A program made the translations under genes and the position numbers. A stretch of DNA of 33,867 nucleotides from Akkermansia muciniphila (lineage in GTDB: Bacteria > Verrucomicrobiota > Kiritimatiellia > RFP12 > UBA1067), in NCBI GenBank assembly GCA_945870145.1, contig CAMBQV010000011.1, forward strand, positions 1 through 33,867, given 5' to 3'. The stretch's first letter is position 1. Each line of letters opens with the position of its first letter. Shown in pieces: positions 1-7,411 of this stretch. The notes beneath the pieces were generated by a model. It worked only from the letters and a program-made list of their open reading frames with translations, ran no database searches and was not told the DNA's origin.

Positions 1-247
1 TGTTGAGAACCAGATCCAGTTGACCATGGATGTGGTGAAGGCTATTTTAGAGTCGCGTGGCATGAGCTGGGCAGATACAACCCGCGCCATTATGTATCTC
101 AAGAAACCGGAATATATGCCCATCTGGCAGGCATGGCTTCAGAGGAACAACCTGACAGCCCTGCCGATGGTGACCATCGAGGCAGATGTGTGCCGGGATG
201 ATCTTTTGGTGGAACTTGAATTGGATGCTGTGAAAAAGAACGTGTGA
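1..247 (+). CDS. RidA/YjgF-like protein, C-terminal part (5' end outside window)
   Basis: The reading frame is open from the window edge, so the listed TTG start at base 20 is an artefact and the gene begins upstream. The visible 80 or so residues follow the RidA/YjgF pattern: a helix ending in SRGMSWADTTRAIMYL (family: G..W.DVVK.TVYL), an aromatic-rich helix, then a strand ALPMVTIEADVCRDDLLVELELDAV (family: P...V.V..L.....VEIE..A). RidA proteins deaminate reactive enamine/imine intermediates, and some relatives are chorismatase-like. The substrate-binding Arg of true RidA (PAR.TV) is replaced here by ALPMVTI, so canonical imine deaminase activity is doubtful. The stop overlaps the next gene's GTG start by 4 nt, suggesting translational coupling with the cytochrome c genes. 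The family call is moderate because half or more of the protein may be missing. Confidence 0.6.
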   Translation, partial: VENQIQLTMDVVKAILESRGMSWADTTRAIMYLKKPEYMPIWQAWLQRNNLTALPMVTIEADVCRDDLLVELELDAVKKNV

Positions 248-1002
248 GCGTGATGAAGAGACTCTTGAACAGATTTCTGAGCCTAAGCGTTGCAGCGTGG
301 CTCTGCATCCTCCTTTCATTCGGCTCGATCGCGTTGGCGTGTCTGGGTGCGACTCGGGCAGGGGAGTGGATGTCCAGACTCCCCAATCTGATCGGTATTG
401 CAGTTTTGACCTTGGGCATTGCGATCACTAGCGTACGGGCGCTCTTCCGCAGACGTTTTGATTCTGCGCTCTTCCATGGCGGGTGCGTCTTAATTATGGG
501 GGGTTGGCTCGTGGGGCAGGTCGCCCTCCGTGTCGCCTCGCCAGAGAACCCTGCGAATGGTCTCATGGCGATGATAGATGGAGAAATGTCGGATCAGCTC
601 TTCCAAGGGGCTCGACTCGAAAAGCTTGTCGGCCGTGTTCCCTTTACAGTCAAACTTGAAAAATTCACAGTGGAACGTTATCCCGCGCGGGATCCTCAAC
701 ACGAAGCTCCTGTACGCGAGTATAGTAGTCGCGTGACTATCCAAGAGCGTAATAAACCCGCACGTGTCGAGAATATACGTGTAAACCATCCTGCCATTGT
801 CCAAGGCTTTTATATTTACCAGATGAGCTGGGGACAAACACAAGATCGTTGGGGCAATCCTGTGAATTATACGGTGCTGCAATTTAAGCGCGACCCAGGA
901 CTTCTGAGTGTTTATTCTGGCTTTGGCCTGCTCTTTGTGGGTGCGTTCTGGTTTGCTGCGCGCTGTTTCCGTCTTAAGCGAGGAGGTGTGGCATGTCTGT
1001 GA
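244..1002 (+). CDS. resB: ResB-like cytochrome c biogenesis protein
   Basis: ResB (Ccs1) works with CcsA/ResC in system II cytochrome c maturation, moving haem across the membrane and keeping apocytochrome cysteines reduced. The protein is 252 residues, shorter than classical ResB (about 400-550). It resembles the compact ResB-like forms. It has hydrophobic segments near residues 13-33, 45-65, 77-95 and a last one near 222-240, with a large soluble region between the third and the last. The segment VRVNHPAIVQGFYIYQMSWG matches the ResB pattern of a substrate domain returning to the membrane. The GTG start at 244 overlaps the upstream stop; an ATG at 253 is an alternative. The 3' end overlaps ccsA by 10 nt, and this pairing is the best support for the call. 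Confidence 0.8.
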   Translation: MSVMKRLLNRFLSLSVAAWLCILLSFGSIALACLGATRAGEWMSRLPNLIGIAVLTLGIAITSVRALFRRRFDSALFHGGCVLIMGGWLVGQVALRVASPENPANGLMAMIDGEMSDQLFQGARLEKLVGRVPFTVKLEKFTVERYPARDPQHEAPVREYSSRVTIQERNKPARVENIRVNHPAIVQGFYIYQMSWGQTQDRWGNPVNYTVLQFKRDPGLLSVYSGFGLLFVGAFWFAARCFRLKRGGVACL

Positions 1003-1799
1003 AATGGACACCCCAAGGTTTGTTAATCTATGCGACCATGGCCGCCTTCTTGTTGGCTGTCATCCTCCTCAGGACAGAGCGCAAGGCGTTAGGCCGCGGT
1101 TTTTGGTTTTCGGGTTTTGTTTTTGCAACTGCGGCGGTCGTCTTTCGCGGGATTCATACGGGCCATCCTCCGATGCAGAACCTCTTTGAGTTTTTTCTTT
1201 GCATGGCCGCCTTCCTCTGGCCCTTGGCCCAGTTGAGCCGCTATCAGACCGGCTCGGATACGGATTTTCAGGATGCGCTCTTGGGGCTCCTCATTCTCGT
1301 TCCAGCAGGCTTTGTCTTTGACGAGGAACGTCGCATGCTTCCGCCAGCGCTCCAGAGTCCGCTCTTCATCCCGCATGTGGGGAGCTATGTGGCGGCCTAT
1401 ATTATCCTCGCGCGTTCCGCCTTCATGGCCATCCCGCTCTTCAGGTGTGCTGGTCCATTGACGGAGGATCATCCGCGCTTCCTTGAGATTTCGCGGGCGG
1501 ATGCGGTCTCGCGTCAGACTGCGGCCATGGGCTTTGTGCTGATGACCGTCGGACTCTTTCTCGGCTCCATCTGGGGAAAGATCTGCTGGGGACACTACTG
1601 GCAGTGGGATCCCAAAGAGATGTGGTCGCTGGCGACGTGGTTCATGTATGCGGCTTACTTCCATCTCAGGCTCCGCAACGGCCTTCGCAATCCACTCCTA
1701 CTCGCGATTCTGCTCTGGCTCGGCTTTCTCTTTGTCGTCTTGACGCTGACCTGGATTAATGTCTCACGGCTCTTCTCAGGCATGCATACGTACGCGTGA
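993..1799 (+). CDS. ccsA: Cytochrome c biogenesis protein CcsA (ResC), haem handling membrane protein
   Basis: This is a polytopic membrane protein of 268 residues with about eight hydrophobic segments. It carries the tryptophan-rich WWD signature WGKICWGHYWQWDPKE, which presents haem at the outer face of the membrane. The conserved histidines are visible: HTGHPPMQNLFEF before the first core helix, HVGSYVAAY in the middle, and GMHTYA at the C-terminus. With ResB it forms the system II haem transporter/synthetase that attaches haem to CXXCH apocytochromes. Its start lies inside the 3' end of the resB-like gene, so the two are co-translated. The organism therefore makes c-type cytochromes. Family assignment is very secure. 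Confidence 0.93.
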   Translation: MSVKWTPQGLLIYATMAAFLLAVILLRTERKALGRGFWFSGFVFATAAVVFRGIHTGHPPMQNLFEFFLCMAAFLWPLAQLSRYQTGSDTDFQDALLGLLILVPAGFVFDEERRMLPPALQSPLFIPHVGSYVAAYIILARSAFMAIPLFRCAGPLTEDHPRFLEISRADAVSRQTAAMGFVLMTVGLFLGSIWGKICWGHYWQWDPKEMWSLATWFMYAAYFHLRLRNGLRNPLLLAILLWLGFLFVVLTLTWINVSRLFSGMHTYA

Positions 1800-1823
1800 A
1801 GCCTGCCGCCCGGGGGCGGAGAA

Positions 1824-1852
1824 GTAGCAGTAGGCAGTAGCAGTTGGCAGTT
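1824..1852. repeat. Dispersed word repeat, family A (GCAGTAGGCAGT type)
   Basis: This is a run of the words GCAGTA, GGCAGTA and GTTGGCAGT, beginning 24 nt after the ccsA stop. The same words recur at 5200-5224, 5297-5321 (inverted), 23439-23462 (inverted), 24023-24057 (inverted, inside rsmE) and 24342-24379 (inverted). The unit is quasi-periodic (6-7 nt) rather than an exact tandem. No function is evident. Confidence 0.85.
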
Positions 1853-1887
1853 AATGCCCAGGGGACAAACGAAGGAATAACTGTATT

Positions 1888-1964
1888 GCACAAAGTCACA
1901 AGGCCACAAAGTTAAGAAATGAAGCTTCAGTCTTGAATTTCTTTGTGGCTTCGTGGCTTTGTGC
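1888..1964. repeat. Imperfect inverted repeat of CACAAAG words, possible stem-loop
   Basis: The left arm (1888-1911) and right arm (1941-1964) are 24 nt each and pair with three mismatches around a 29-nt loop. Each arm is itself made of the word CACAAAG/CACAAGG. It lies between ccsA and the msr gene and could act as a weak terminator or processing site, but no T-run follows. A 13-mer just before it (1869-1881, ACGAAGGAATAAC) recurs exactly at 12689-12701, also just ahead of a different word repeat. Confidence 0.75.
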
Positions 1965-1998
1965 GAGATAATTTAGCCAAGTTATCAGCAAGGAGTCT

Positions 1999-2949
1999 AT
2001 GGGCACTTTTTCAAAATCACAAGCGACGAAGGCGATGTTGATCGTCTTGTTGGGTCTTTTTTCAGCACAAGGTGCAGAGGAGAAACGTATGGAAAAAAAA
2101 TATCGCGAGTTGACCTCGGAAGAGGCGCGTGTCATTCTTAAAAAAGGAACGGAAGCCCCTTTCACCGGCAAGTATGAGAAGGCCAAGGAGCCCGGCGTCT
2201 ATACGTGCAGACAGTGTGGCGCGGCACTTTATCGTGCCGAGGATAAGTTTGTCGCCCATTGCGGCTGGCCGGCTTTTGATGACGAGATCCCAGGCGCGGT
2301 CCGTCGCGAAGCGGATGCGGATGGCCGACGCACAGAGATTCTCTGCGCATCCTGTGGTGGCCATTTGGGACACATCTTCTTGGGCGAAGCGCTGACAAAG
2401 AAGAATGTTCGTCATTGCGTCAACTCAATATCCATGGATTTTGTTGCAGAAAAAAATCTGGATATTCCTTTTAAACGTGCTGTTTTTGCAGGAGGCTGTT
2501 TTTGGGGTGTTGAGTACTATCTGCAAAAAGCAAAGGGCGTCATTCAGGCCGTCAGTGGTTATACAGGCGGTACGGTTGAAAATCCAACCTATGAAGAGGT
2601 TTGTCGCAAGAAGACGGGCCATGTCGAGGCGGTCGAGGTTCTCTATGATCCCCAGCAGACTAATTATGAGACTCTAGCCCGGCTCTTCTTTGAGATCCAT
2701 GATCCGACCCAGGCGAATGGGCAAGGGCCTGATCTTGGCGAACAGTATCTTTCAGTCCTCTGCTACAAGGACAAAGAAGAGAAGTCGGTGGCCGAGAAGC
2801 TGATCGGTTTGCTCAAGGAAAAGGGGCTTCAGGTGGCGACACGTGTCGAGCCAGCCAAAACCTTCTGGAAGGCTGAGAGCCGCCATCAGGACTACTATTT
2901 TGTTACCGGCAAGCAACCCTACTGCCACCGTCCCGAAAAAAGATTCTAA
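1999..2949 (+). CDS. msrAB: Methionine sulfoxide reductase fusion, MsrB-MsrA order, probably exported
   Basis: This bifunctional enzyme repairs both diastereomers of methionine sulfoxide. The MsrB domain (about residues 36-155) has the zinc CxxC pairs CRQCG and CASCGGH, the CGWPAF motif and the catalytic RHCVNSISMDF. The MsrA domain (about 160-316) has the catalytic GGCFWGVE, the GY.GG motif and a HDPTQ.NGQGPD..EQY block. The order is MsrB then MsrA, the reverse of PilB-type fusions. Residues 1-26 (MLIVLLGLFSAQGA) look like a signal peptide, which fits a periplasmic role beside cytochrome c assembly. Two in-frame starts have Shine-Dalgarno sequences: AGGAG at 1991, 3 nt before the ATG at 1999, and GAGGAG at 2077, 6 nt before the ATG at 2089. 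The second start would give a leaderless cytoplasmic form. The stop touches the family B repeat that follows. Confidence 0.95.
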   Translation: MGTFSKSQATKAMLIVLLGLFSAQGAEEKRMEKKYRELTSEEARVILKKGTEAPFTGKYEKAKEPGVYTCRQCGAALYRAEDKFVAHCGWPAFDDEIPGAVRREADADGRRTEILCASCGGHLGHIFLGEALTKKNVRHCVNSISMDFVAEKNLDIPFKRAVFAGGCFWGVEYYLQKAKGVIQAVSGYTGGTVENPTYEEVCRKKTGHVEAVEVLYDPQQTNYETLARLFFEIHDPTQANGQGPDLGEQYLSVLCYKDKEEKSVAEKLIGLLKEKGLQVATRVEPAKTFWKAESRHQDYYFVTGKQPYCHRPEKRF

Positions 2950-3040
2950 ACGCTTAACGTCCAACGCTTAACGCTAAACGTTTAAGTGGATGCATTTGAT
3001 ACTTCAGCGTTGAGCGTTAAAAGTTCAGCGTTGAGCGTTC
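2949..3040. repeat. Inverted pair of AACGCTTAACG word repeats (family B)
   Basis: The left block (2949-2985) consists of AACGCTTAACG-type words and the right block (3004-3040) of AGCGTTGAGCGTT words. The two are imperfectly complementary and separated by about 18 nt, so a long hairpin could form. The left block begins on the last base of the msr stop codon. Related words occur at 14086-14121 after purH. It probably lies beyond the end of the msr transcript and upstream of the next promoter. Confidence 0.8.
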
Positions 3041-3057
3041 TAAATATAAGTTTTCGT

Positions 3058-3087
3058 TTGCAATCGCCAAGAAGAAGGGCGTATACT
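3058..3087 (+). promoter_or_regulatory. Sigma-70 type promoter of the lipoprotein pair
   Basis: TTGCAA (3058-3063) and TATACT (3082-3087) are separated by 18 nt, and a start site is expected near 3094. This lies 53 nt upstream of the ATG at 3140, which has a strong GGAGG at 3131-3135. It separates the lipoprotein and U32 genes from the upstream msr gene. Confidence 0.65.
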
Positions 3088-3139
3088 ACGCACATTATTT
3101 TTTTCATAATAACAAGCTATCAGACAAGCAGGAGGGTTT

Positions 3140-3574
3140 ATGAATTATAGTCGTGCCGGAGGGATCCTTCTTTTTCTCTTGTTACTCGGGACAGGCTGTG
3201 TCAACGTGCAGAAGACCAGCAATGCGGCTCTGTACAACCTAGAGGTTCTTGAAGCAGAGGGAAAGCCCCAAGAGGTCATCACGGTCTCCAACTATGGTTA
3301 CTACCTCTTCAATTTTTTTCCGATCTTCTGCGGCAACACCATGGAGGGACGTATCGGCAACACGGTCTGGTTTCAGAATCATGTAACACTCGAACGGACA
3401 CAGGGAGTCATGATACGAGAGATCAAGGAGCAAAAGCCTTTAGTGACCAATCTGCAGACGCACTCGTATGAAACGTGTTTCTTCAGCGTAATTCCCTATA
3501 TCGGAAACTCATTGGGAATTATCTGGTACAAACAAATCGACCTCTCCGCTGTTCTCGTCAAGGCCAAGAAATAA
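3140..3574 (+). CDS. Small lipoprotein, paralogue of the next gene (family not recognised)
   Basis: The 144-residue product has an N-terminal signal peptide with lipobox LLGTGC, so it is probably lipidated at Cys20 and held in the envelope. I do not recognise a named family. It shares with the following gene the motif NYGYYLFNFFPI, a glycine shortly after it, a VTNL segment and a C-terminal block with aromatic residues, KQ, and a short Leu/Ala-rich end. The two are therefore diverged tandem duplicates. Here the C-terminus is Lys-rich (VKAKK). Start choice is supported by GGAGG 4 nt before the ATG and by a promoter at 3058-3087. Twelve nucleotides separate it from its paralogue. No enzyme motif is visible, so a structural or envelope-stress role is only a guess. 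Confidence 0.85.
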   Translation: MNYSRAGGILLFLLLLGTGCVNVQKTSNAALYNLEVLEAEGKPQEVITVSNYGYYLFNFFPIFCGNTMEGRIGNTVWFQNHVTLERTQGVMIREIKEQKPLVTNLQTHSYETCFFSVIPYIGNSLGIIWYKQIDLSAVLVKAKK

Positions 3575-3586
3575 GGAGCCCCTCCC

Positions 3587-3982
3587 ATGAAAAAACTATT
3601 AAAGAGTGCTTTGGTCCTGACGCTCCTTCTCTGCCTCTCGGGTTGTGCAACGGTAAAGATGGCCCGTAACTTTGAAGGACTCCGCGTGGATGATGGGGCC
3701 AAACCCGTTGCCTCGGTGGCCATTGAGAATTATGGTTACTACCTCTTCGGTTTTATCCCGCTGATCGCGGGCGAACCTCGTTATCCGAATGCGCCGCTGT
3801 GTACGCTCTTCAGCGACTCAGTGACTCCACAGAACAATATGATGATGCTCGCGAAGACCGCCCAGAAGACAGGAGCTAAAAAGGTTACAAACCTGCGCGT
3901 CTATGAATCGTGGACAGGGTCCTTCTCCTTCTGGGTCGTCTGGCAAAAACAACTTTATACAGGAGCGCTCCTGACCGAATGA
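3587..3982 (+). CDS. Small lipoprotein, paralogue of the preceding gene (family not recognised)
   Basis: The product is 131 residues with a clear lipoprotein signal, MKKLLKSALVLTLLLCLSGC, and predicted lipidation at Cys20. The conserved NYGYYLFGFIPLIAG motif matches the upstream paralogue. Towards the C-terminus VTNLRVYESWTGSF and KQLYTGALL align with VTNLQTHSYETCF and KQIDLSAVL of that protein. The middle differs: this copy has a segment with several Met residues (NNMMMLAKTAQKTGAKK) that is absent upstream. The stop overlaps the ATG of the U32 gene (ATGA at 3979-3982), so the three genes form one operon. Why a tRNA/rRNA-modification type gene should be coupled to lipoproteins is unclear. Function unknown. 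Confidence 0.85.
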   Translation: MKKLLKSALVLTLLLCLSGCATVKMARNFEGLRVDDGAKPVASVAIENYGYYLFGFIPLIAGEPRYPNAPLCTLFSDSVTPQNNMMMLAKTAQKTGAKKVTNLRVYESWTGSFSFWVVWQKQLYTGALLTE

Positions 3983-5196
3983 GCTTGGAACTGCTCGCAC
4001 CCGCAGGCGACATGACCTGCCTTCAGGCGGCCCTCGATGCAGGTGCCGACGCTGTCTATCTTGGCCTCGAGTCGCTGAACATGCGCCAACTGGCCACGCG
4101 TAATTTTACGCGAGAGACTTTACCAGAGGCTTCGGCTCGCTGTCGCGCCCGAAAGGTGAAGCTCTATTTGACGCTGAACAGCATCCTCTACGAAGACGAG
4201 CTTCCCGAACTGGAGTCGCTCCTGCGTTTTGCCCAGCCCTTGATTGATGCGGCTATTGTTGCAGACTGGGCTGCCATCACTGCGTGTAAGCGTCTCGGAG
4301 TTCCCTTTCATATCTCTACGCAAATGTCCTGCTCCAACTCGGTTGCTGCGCGCGTTCTCGTCGAACAGGGGGCCAGTCGTATCGTCTTGGCACGCGAGTG
4401 TTCGCTGGACGAGGTGGCAGCCATTGCCCAGAGCGGCATAGAAGTTGAAACCTTTGTGCATGGCGCGATTTGCGTGGCCATCGCCGGACGTTGCCTGCTC
4501 TCCCATGAGGCGTATGGCTGTTCCAGCAGTCGAGGCGAGTGTCATCAACCGTGTCGGCGCGAGTTTTTGATTAAGGAGCTTCGCGAGGGAGAGAACGCGA
4601 ATGCGGAATTCATTGTGCAACCTCATACCGTCCTCTCGGCACGAGACCTCTGTTCGCTCCCCTTCATGGACAAGTTGATAGCGGCAGGTATCACCTCCTT
4701 CAAAATCGAGGGACGTGCTCGTAACCCTGAATATGTAAAGACCGTGGTGACCGCCTATCGTCGAGCCATAGAGGCGGTGCAGGCGGGCTGTTTTGATGCG
4801 CCTCTCGTGGAGACACTCTTGGCGGAGTGCGCCAAGGTCTATCATCGCGAGTTCGGCGTCGGCCTCTTTTATGGTCGTCCCGGCGCGGGCCAGTTCACCA
4901 ACACAGACCTTAATCAAGCCACCCAAAAGAAACTCTACGTCGGGTTAGTTCAGAATTACTATGCAAGAGCTCAGATGGTGCAGGTCGTGATCCAGGATCA
5001 AGCGATCACGCTCGGAGACACCCTCGCAATCCATGGCGAGACCACAGGCGTGGTGGAGGTGAGCATCACGGAGCTAAGGCGTGACGAAGAAGTCCTTGCG
5101 CGCGCTGAACGCGGCACGTGGATCACCTTCCCCTGTGAGCAGCGCGTACGCACAGGCGACAAGGTCTACGTTGTGCGAGAGAGCGGGATTGGATAG
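3979..5196 (+). CDS. trhP: Peptidase U32 family protein, TrhP (YegQ)-like tRNA hydroxylation factor
   Basis: U32 proteins such as TrhP and RlhA are not ordinary proteases; they are needed for prephenate-dependent hydroxylation of uridine or cytidine in tRNA or 23S rRNA. The N-terminus MSLELLAPAGD and the block HGAICVAIAGRCLLS followed by RGECHQPCRREF, which holds the conserved cysteine cluster, are diagnostic, as is FKIEGRARNPEYV. At 405 residues it is TrhP-sized rather than RlhA-sized (about 650), but which RNA it acts on is inferred. The track's longer start at 3910 is rejected because the ATG at 3979 overlaps the previous stop as ATGA and begins the conserved sequence. The stop TAG lies directly against a family A repeat. 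Confidence 0.87.
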   Translation: MSLELLAPAGDMTCLQAALDAGADAVYLGLESLNMRQLATRNFTRETLPEASARCRARKVKLYLTLNSILYEDELPELESLLRFAQPLIDAAIVADWAAITACKRLGVPFHISTQMSCSNSVAARVLVEQGASRIVLARECSLDEVAAIAQSGIEVETFVHGAICVAIAGRCLLSHEAYGCSSSRGECHQPCRREFLIKELREGENANAEFIVQPHTVLSARDLCSLPFMDKLIAAGITSFKIEGRARNPEYVKTVVTAYRRAIEAVQAGCFDAPLVETLLAECAKVYHREFGVGLFYGRPGAGQFTNTDLNQATQKKLYVGLVQNYYARAQMVQVVIQDQAITLGDTLAIHGETTGVVEVSITELRRDEEVLARAERGTWITFPCEQRVRTGDKVYVVRESGIG

Positions 5197-5199
5197 TAG

Positions 5200-5321
5200 G
5201 CAGTTGGCAGTAGCAGTAGGCAGTCACCTCTTGCGTCCTTTTGTCCTGCTATCCTTTTATCAAAATTAATTTGTACATTCTTAAAGGGCTCTGCCCACTG
5301 CCGACTGCTACTGCCTACTGC
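5200..5321. repeat. Inverted pair of family A repeats between convergent genes
   Basis: The 25-nt left arm (5200-5224) and right arm (5297-5321) are complementary with two mismatches. The loop contains a second word family, TCCTTTTGTCCTGCTATCC (5237-5255). The left arm starts 4 nt after the trhP stop. The right arm contains the TAG stop of the minus-strand gene, whose last residues (AAQ-stop) are written in repeat words. The structure could terminate both genes; no U-run is present in either direction. Confidence 0.85.
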
Positions 5322-6013
5322 GCTGCCACGGGCGCGAGGTCAGTCCGATGCTTCACGATCTCCTCGACGATCTGGGTGATGCCGGCGTAGTGCCAGCCAT
5401 CGAGCGTGAGCTTCTTATTGTTGGCGCATACGAGACGGACAATGCCCTTCTCTTTCCACTGGGACCAGTCAACAGAGACAATATCGGTGTAGTCAAGAGG
5501 TTGGGAACCGATGCTTGTTCCGCTCAAACCCTGCTCATCCGCACTAAACTGCCGCGTCGCCCGAAAGGCGATTACACCAAAGGCTAGAAGTCCGAAAATA
5601 AGGGTGATACCTGCTTGTACAAATTGCGTTGTGAGATCTTGCTCAGAGTAGACGGGCTTTTTAAAAAGGTCTGTCAAGTGTTTGGCTTGCGCCTCACGCG
5701 CGGCCGTGTCGTTGGCTAGCTCCTTGGACAACTTTAATTCGCCCATCTTTTTGACGAGCTTGGAGGGTGCGCTCGCGCCTTTCTTTGCAAAGAGGAGATC
5801 CAAGGGCGTCTTGCCGTCCTCGTCGCGGTCAAGCCAAGCCGTGACCGTGAGATTCGTGGCGAGTAACTCCTGGCGAACCGACTCCAGGGTTGTGTTGACC
5901 TTCGGATAGGCTTTGGCGCCGTCATAGATGGACCAGAGGCAGATGCCAACCATCATGGCACCCACACCCAGTATACGGAACGCGTACTCACGATTCAGTT
6001 TGGTTGTGATCAT
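5315..6013 (-). CDS. Uncharacterised membrane protein with two predicted transmembrane segments
   Basis: I do not recognise this 232-residue protein. Hydrophobic segments lie at about residues 12-30 (RILGVGAMMVGICLWSIYDG) and 133-152 (AGITLIFGLLAFGVIAF). Between them is a charged, probably helical region rich in Lys, Glu and Ala. The C-terminal 70 residues, with DYTDIVSVDWSQWKEKGIVRLVC and LTLDGWHYAGI, look like a small beta domain of the PH-like kind often found after paired membrane helices; this is inference. The gene ends inside a family A repeat that supplies its stop. It lies 13 nt downstream of the M20 peptidase gene, so it is probably in the same operon. Confidence 0.75.
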   Translation of the reverse strand: MITTKLNREYAFRILGVGAMMVGICLWSIYDGAKAYPKVNTTLESVRQELLATNLTVTAWLDRDEDGKTPLDLLFAKKGASAPSKLVKKMGELKLSKELANDTAAREAQAKHLTDLFKKPVYSEQDLTTQFVQAGITLIFGLLAFGVIAFRATRQFSADEQGLSGTSIGSQPLDYTDIVSVDWSQWKEKGIVRLVCANNKKLTLDGWHYAGITQIVEEIVKHRTDLAPVAAQ

Positions 6014-6026
6014 CTTGGACTCTCCA

Positions 6027-7403
6027 TTACTGTGCTAATTCCTGTACCATGAGGGATGACCACGTCATGCACTGCACCAGTTGATCAATGCCGAACGATT
6101 CGTTTGGACAGTGAATCTTGTCCTCTTCACGGCCGAAGCCGACTAAGAGAGGTGCAGCTCCTGAGACACGTTGTAAGGTGGCGACGATCGGAATTGAGGC
6201 GCCCTCCCAACGGAAAAGCGCACCACGAGAATCCATCTCGCCCAGTACCTGAGAGGCCAAGCGGAAGATCGGCGAATTGAGGGGGAGCCTAAAACCTGGA
6301 GCCCCTCGGCATGCTTCAGAAAACACAAGTTTCATGCCACGCGGACAATGGGACTCCAGATGTTTCTGCACCGCGAGATAGGTCTCGGCAGGAATTTGAT
6401 CTGGGACGAGGCGCATGCTGATCTTGGCCAAAGCTGAGGCGGGGATGACGGTCTTGGATCCTGGGCCACCATAGCCTGTGTGAATGCCGTTAATCTCGAT
6501 GGTCGGCTGAAAACTGCCGCGTAACATCATGTTGACTCCCGCTGCGCCGCCTGCAGGAGGACACCCGACCTCCTGCTCGTACTGTTCATCAGAGAGGGCA
6601 GCCTTAATCGCGTGGTCATGCTCCTCCTGACTGGGGGGACGCACACGGTCACTGAATCCTTCGACAGCAATGGAGCCATCGGGATTGTGCAAAGAGGCGA
6701 GTAACGCGGCCATGCCCTGTGCTGGATTGGGAGAGACCCCGCCATGCACGCCCGAGTGCAGATCGTGCTCAGGGCCTGTCAGGGTAATGGTGAAGTGCTG
6801 GACGCCACGAAGCCCGGCAACAATCGAAGGCTGCTTATTGGGGCCGCTCGAGGTATCAGAGACCATCAAGACATCGGCTTGAAGACGTGAGGCGATCTGG
6901 GGTGCTAAGAGAGAAAGTGCTTCGCTTCCGCTCTCTTCCTGCCCTTCGAGGAGGATTTTCAGCGTGGGCAGGGGCTTGCCTGCCTCGATCAGCGCTTTGA
7001 TACCCTGGAGAACGCCGAAGACCTGCCCTTTGTTGTCCTGCGCGCCACGCGCATAGACGCGGCCATCGATCAGCGTAGGCTCGAAAGGGGGAGTCTTCCA
7101 TTCCGGCAAGGGGTCTTCTGGTTGGACATCGTAGTGTCCGTAGAAGAGGACGTTCATGGCAGTATTCTCGCCGAGGCGTTCGGCAAAAAGTACGGGCACT
7201 GGACGCCCGGAATCGGGCGTTAGGAGCTCGACATCAAAACCGAGGGGGCGTAAAAACTGCTTGAGCCACGTCGCGCACCGCGCGCAGTCGCCCAGCCGTT
7301 TCGGATCGGTCCCGATGGTGGGAAGTCGCAAAAGTTCAAACAACTCGTCCAGAATAGTCTGGCGGTTTTTATCAAAATAGTCTTGAGCAAATTGTGCATT
7401 CAT
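6027..7403 (-). CDS. M20 family metallopeptidase (dipeptidase/deacylase)
   Basis: M20 enzymes are dizinc hydrolases that release amino acids from dipeptides or N-acyl amino acids. The metal and catalytic motifs are complete: GHYDVQP (His90, Asp92), GAQDNKGQ (Asp123), EGQEESGS (Glu156/157), SDTS and a late HCPNESF His motif. A lid domain with HSGVHGG and IHTGYGGPGSKTVIP follows, as in CNDP-type dipeptidases. The start is set at the ATG at 7403 (MNAQ), not the track's 7427, because the upstream codons lie within a well formed promoter. With that promoter the mRNA would begin 0-3 nt before the ATG. No Shine-Dalgarno is present, which agrees with leaderless translation. Exact substrate unknown. 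Confidence 0.9.
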   Translation of the reverse strand: MNAQFAQDYFDKNRQTILDELFELLRLPTIGTDPKRLGDCARCATWLKQFLRPLGFDVELLTPDSGRPVPVLFAERLGENTAMNVLFYGHYDVQPEDPLPEWKTPPFEPTLIDGRVYARGAQDNKGQVFGVLQGIKALIEAGKPLPTLKILLEGQEESGSEALSLLAPQIASRLQADVLMVSDTSSGPNKQPSIVAGLRGVQHFTITLTGPEHDLHSGVHGGVSPNPAQGMAALLASLHNPDGSIAVEGFSDRVRPPSQEEHDHAIKAALSDEQYEQEVGCPPAGGAAGVNMMLRGSFQPTIEINGIHTGYGGPGSKTVIPASALAKISMRLVPDQIPAETYLAVQKHLESHCPRGMKLVFSEACRGAPGFRLPLNSPIFRLASQVLGEMDSRGALFRWEGASIPIVATLQRVSGAAPLLVGFGREEDKIHCPNESFGIDQLVQCMTWSSLMVQELAQ

Positions 7404-7411
7404 GGTGCGTG

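Noticed and set aside
3910-3978. N-terminal extension of the U32 protein (start at 3910)
   Set aside because: The extra 23 residues are the alternative frame of the lipoprotein gene; the family sequence begins at the ATG at 3979.
4120-4926. 268-residue minus-strand ORF antisense to the U32 gene
   Set aside because: Shadow frame of a conserved gene; the composition is not protein-like.
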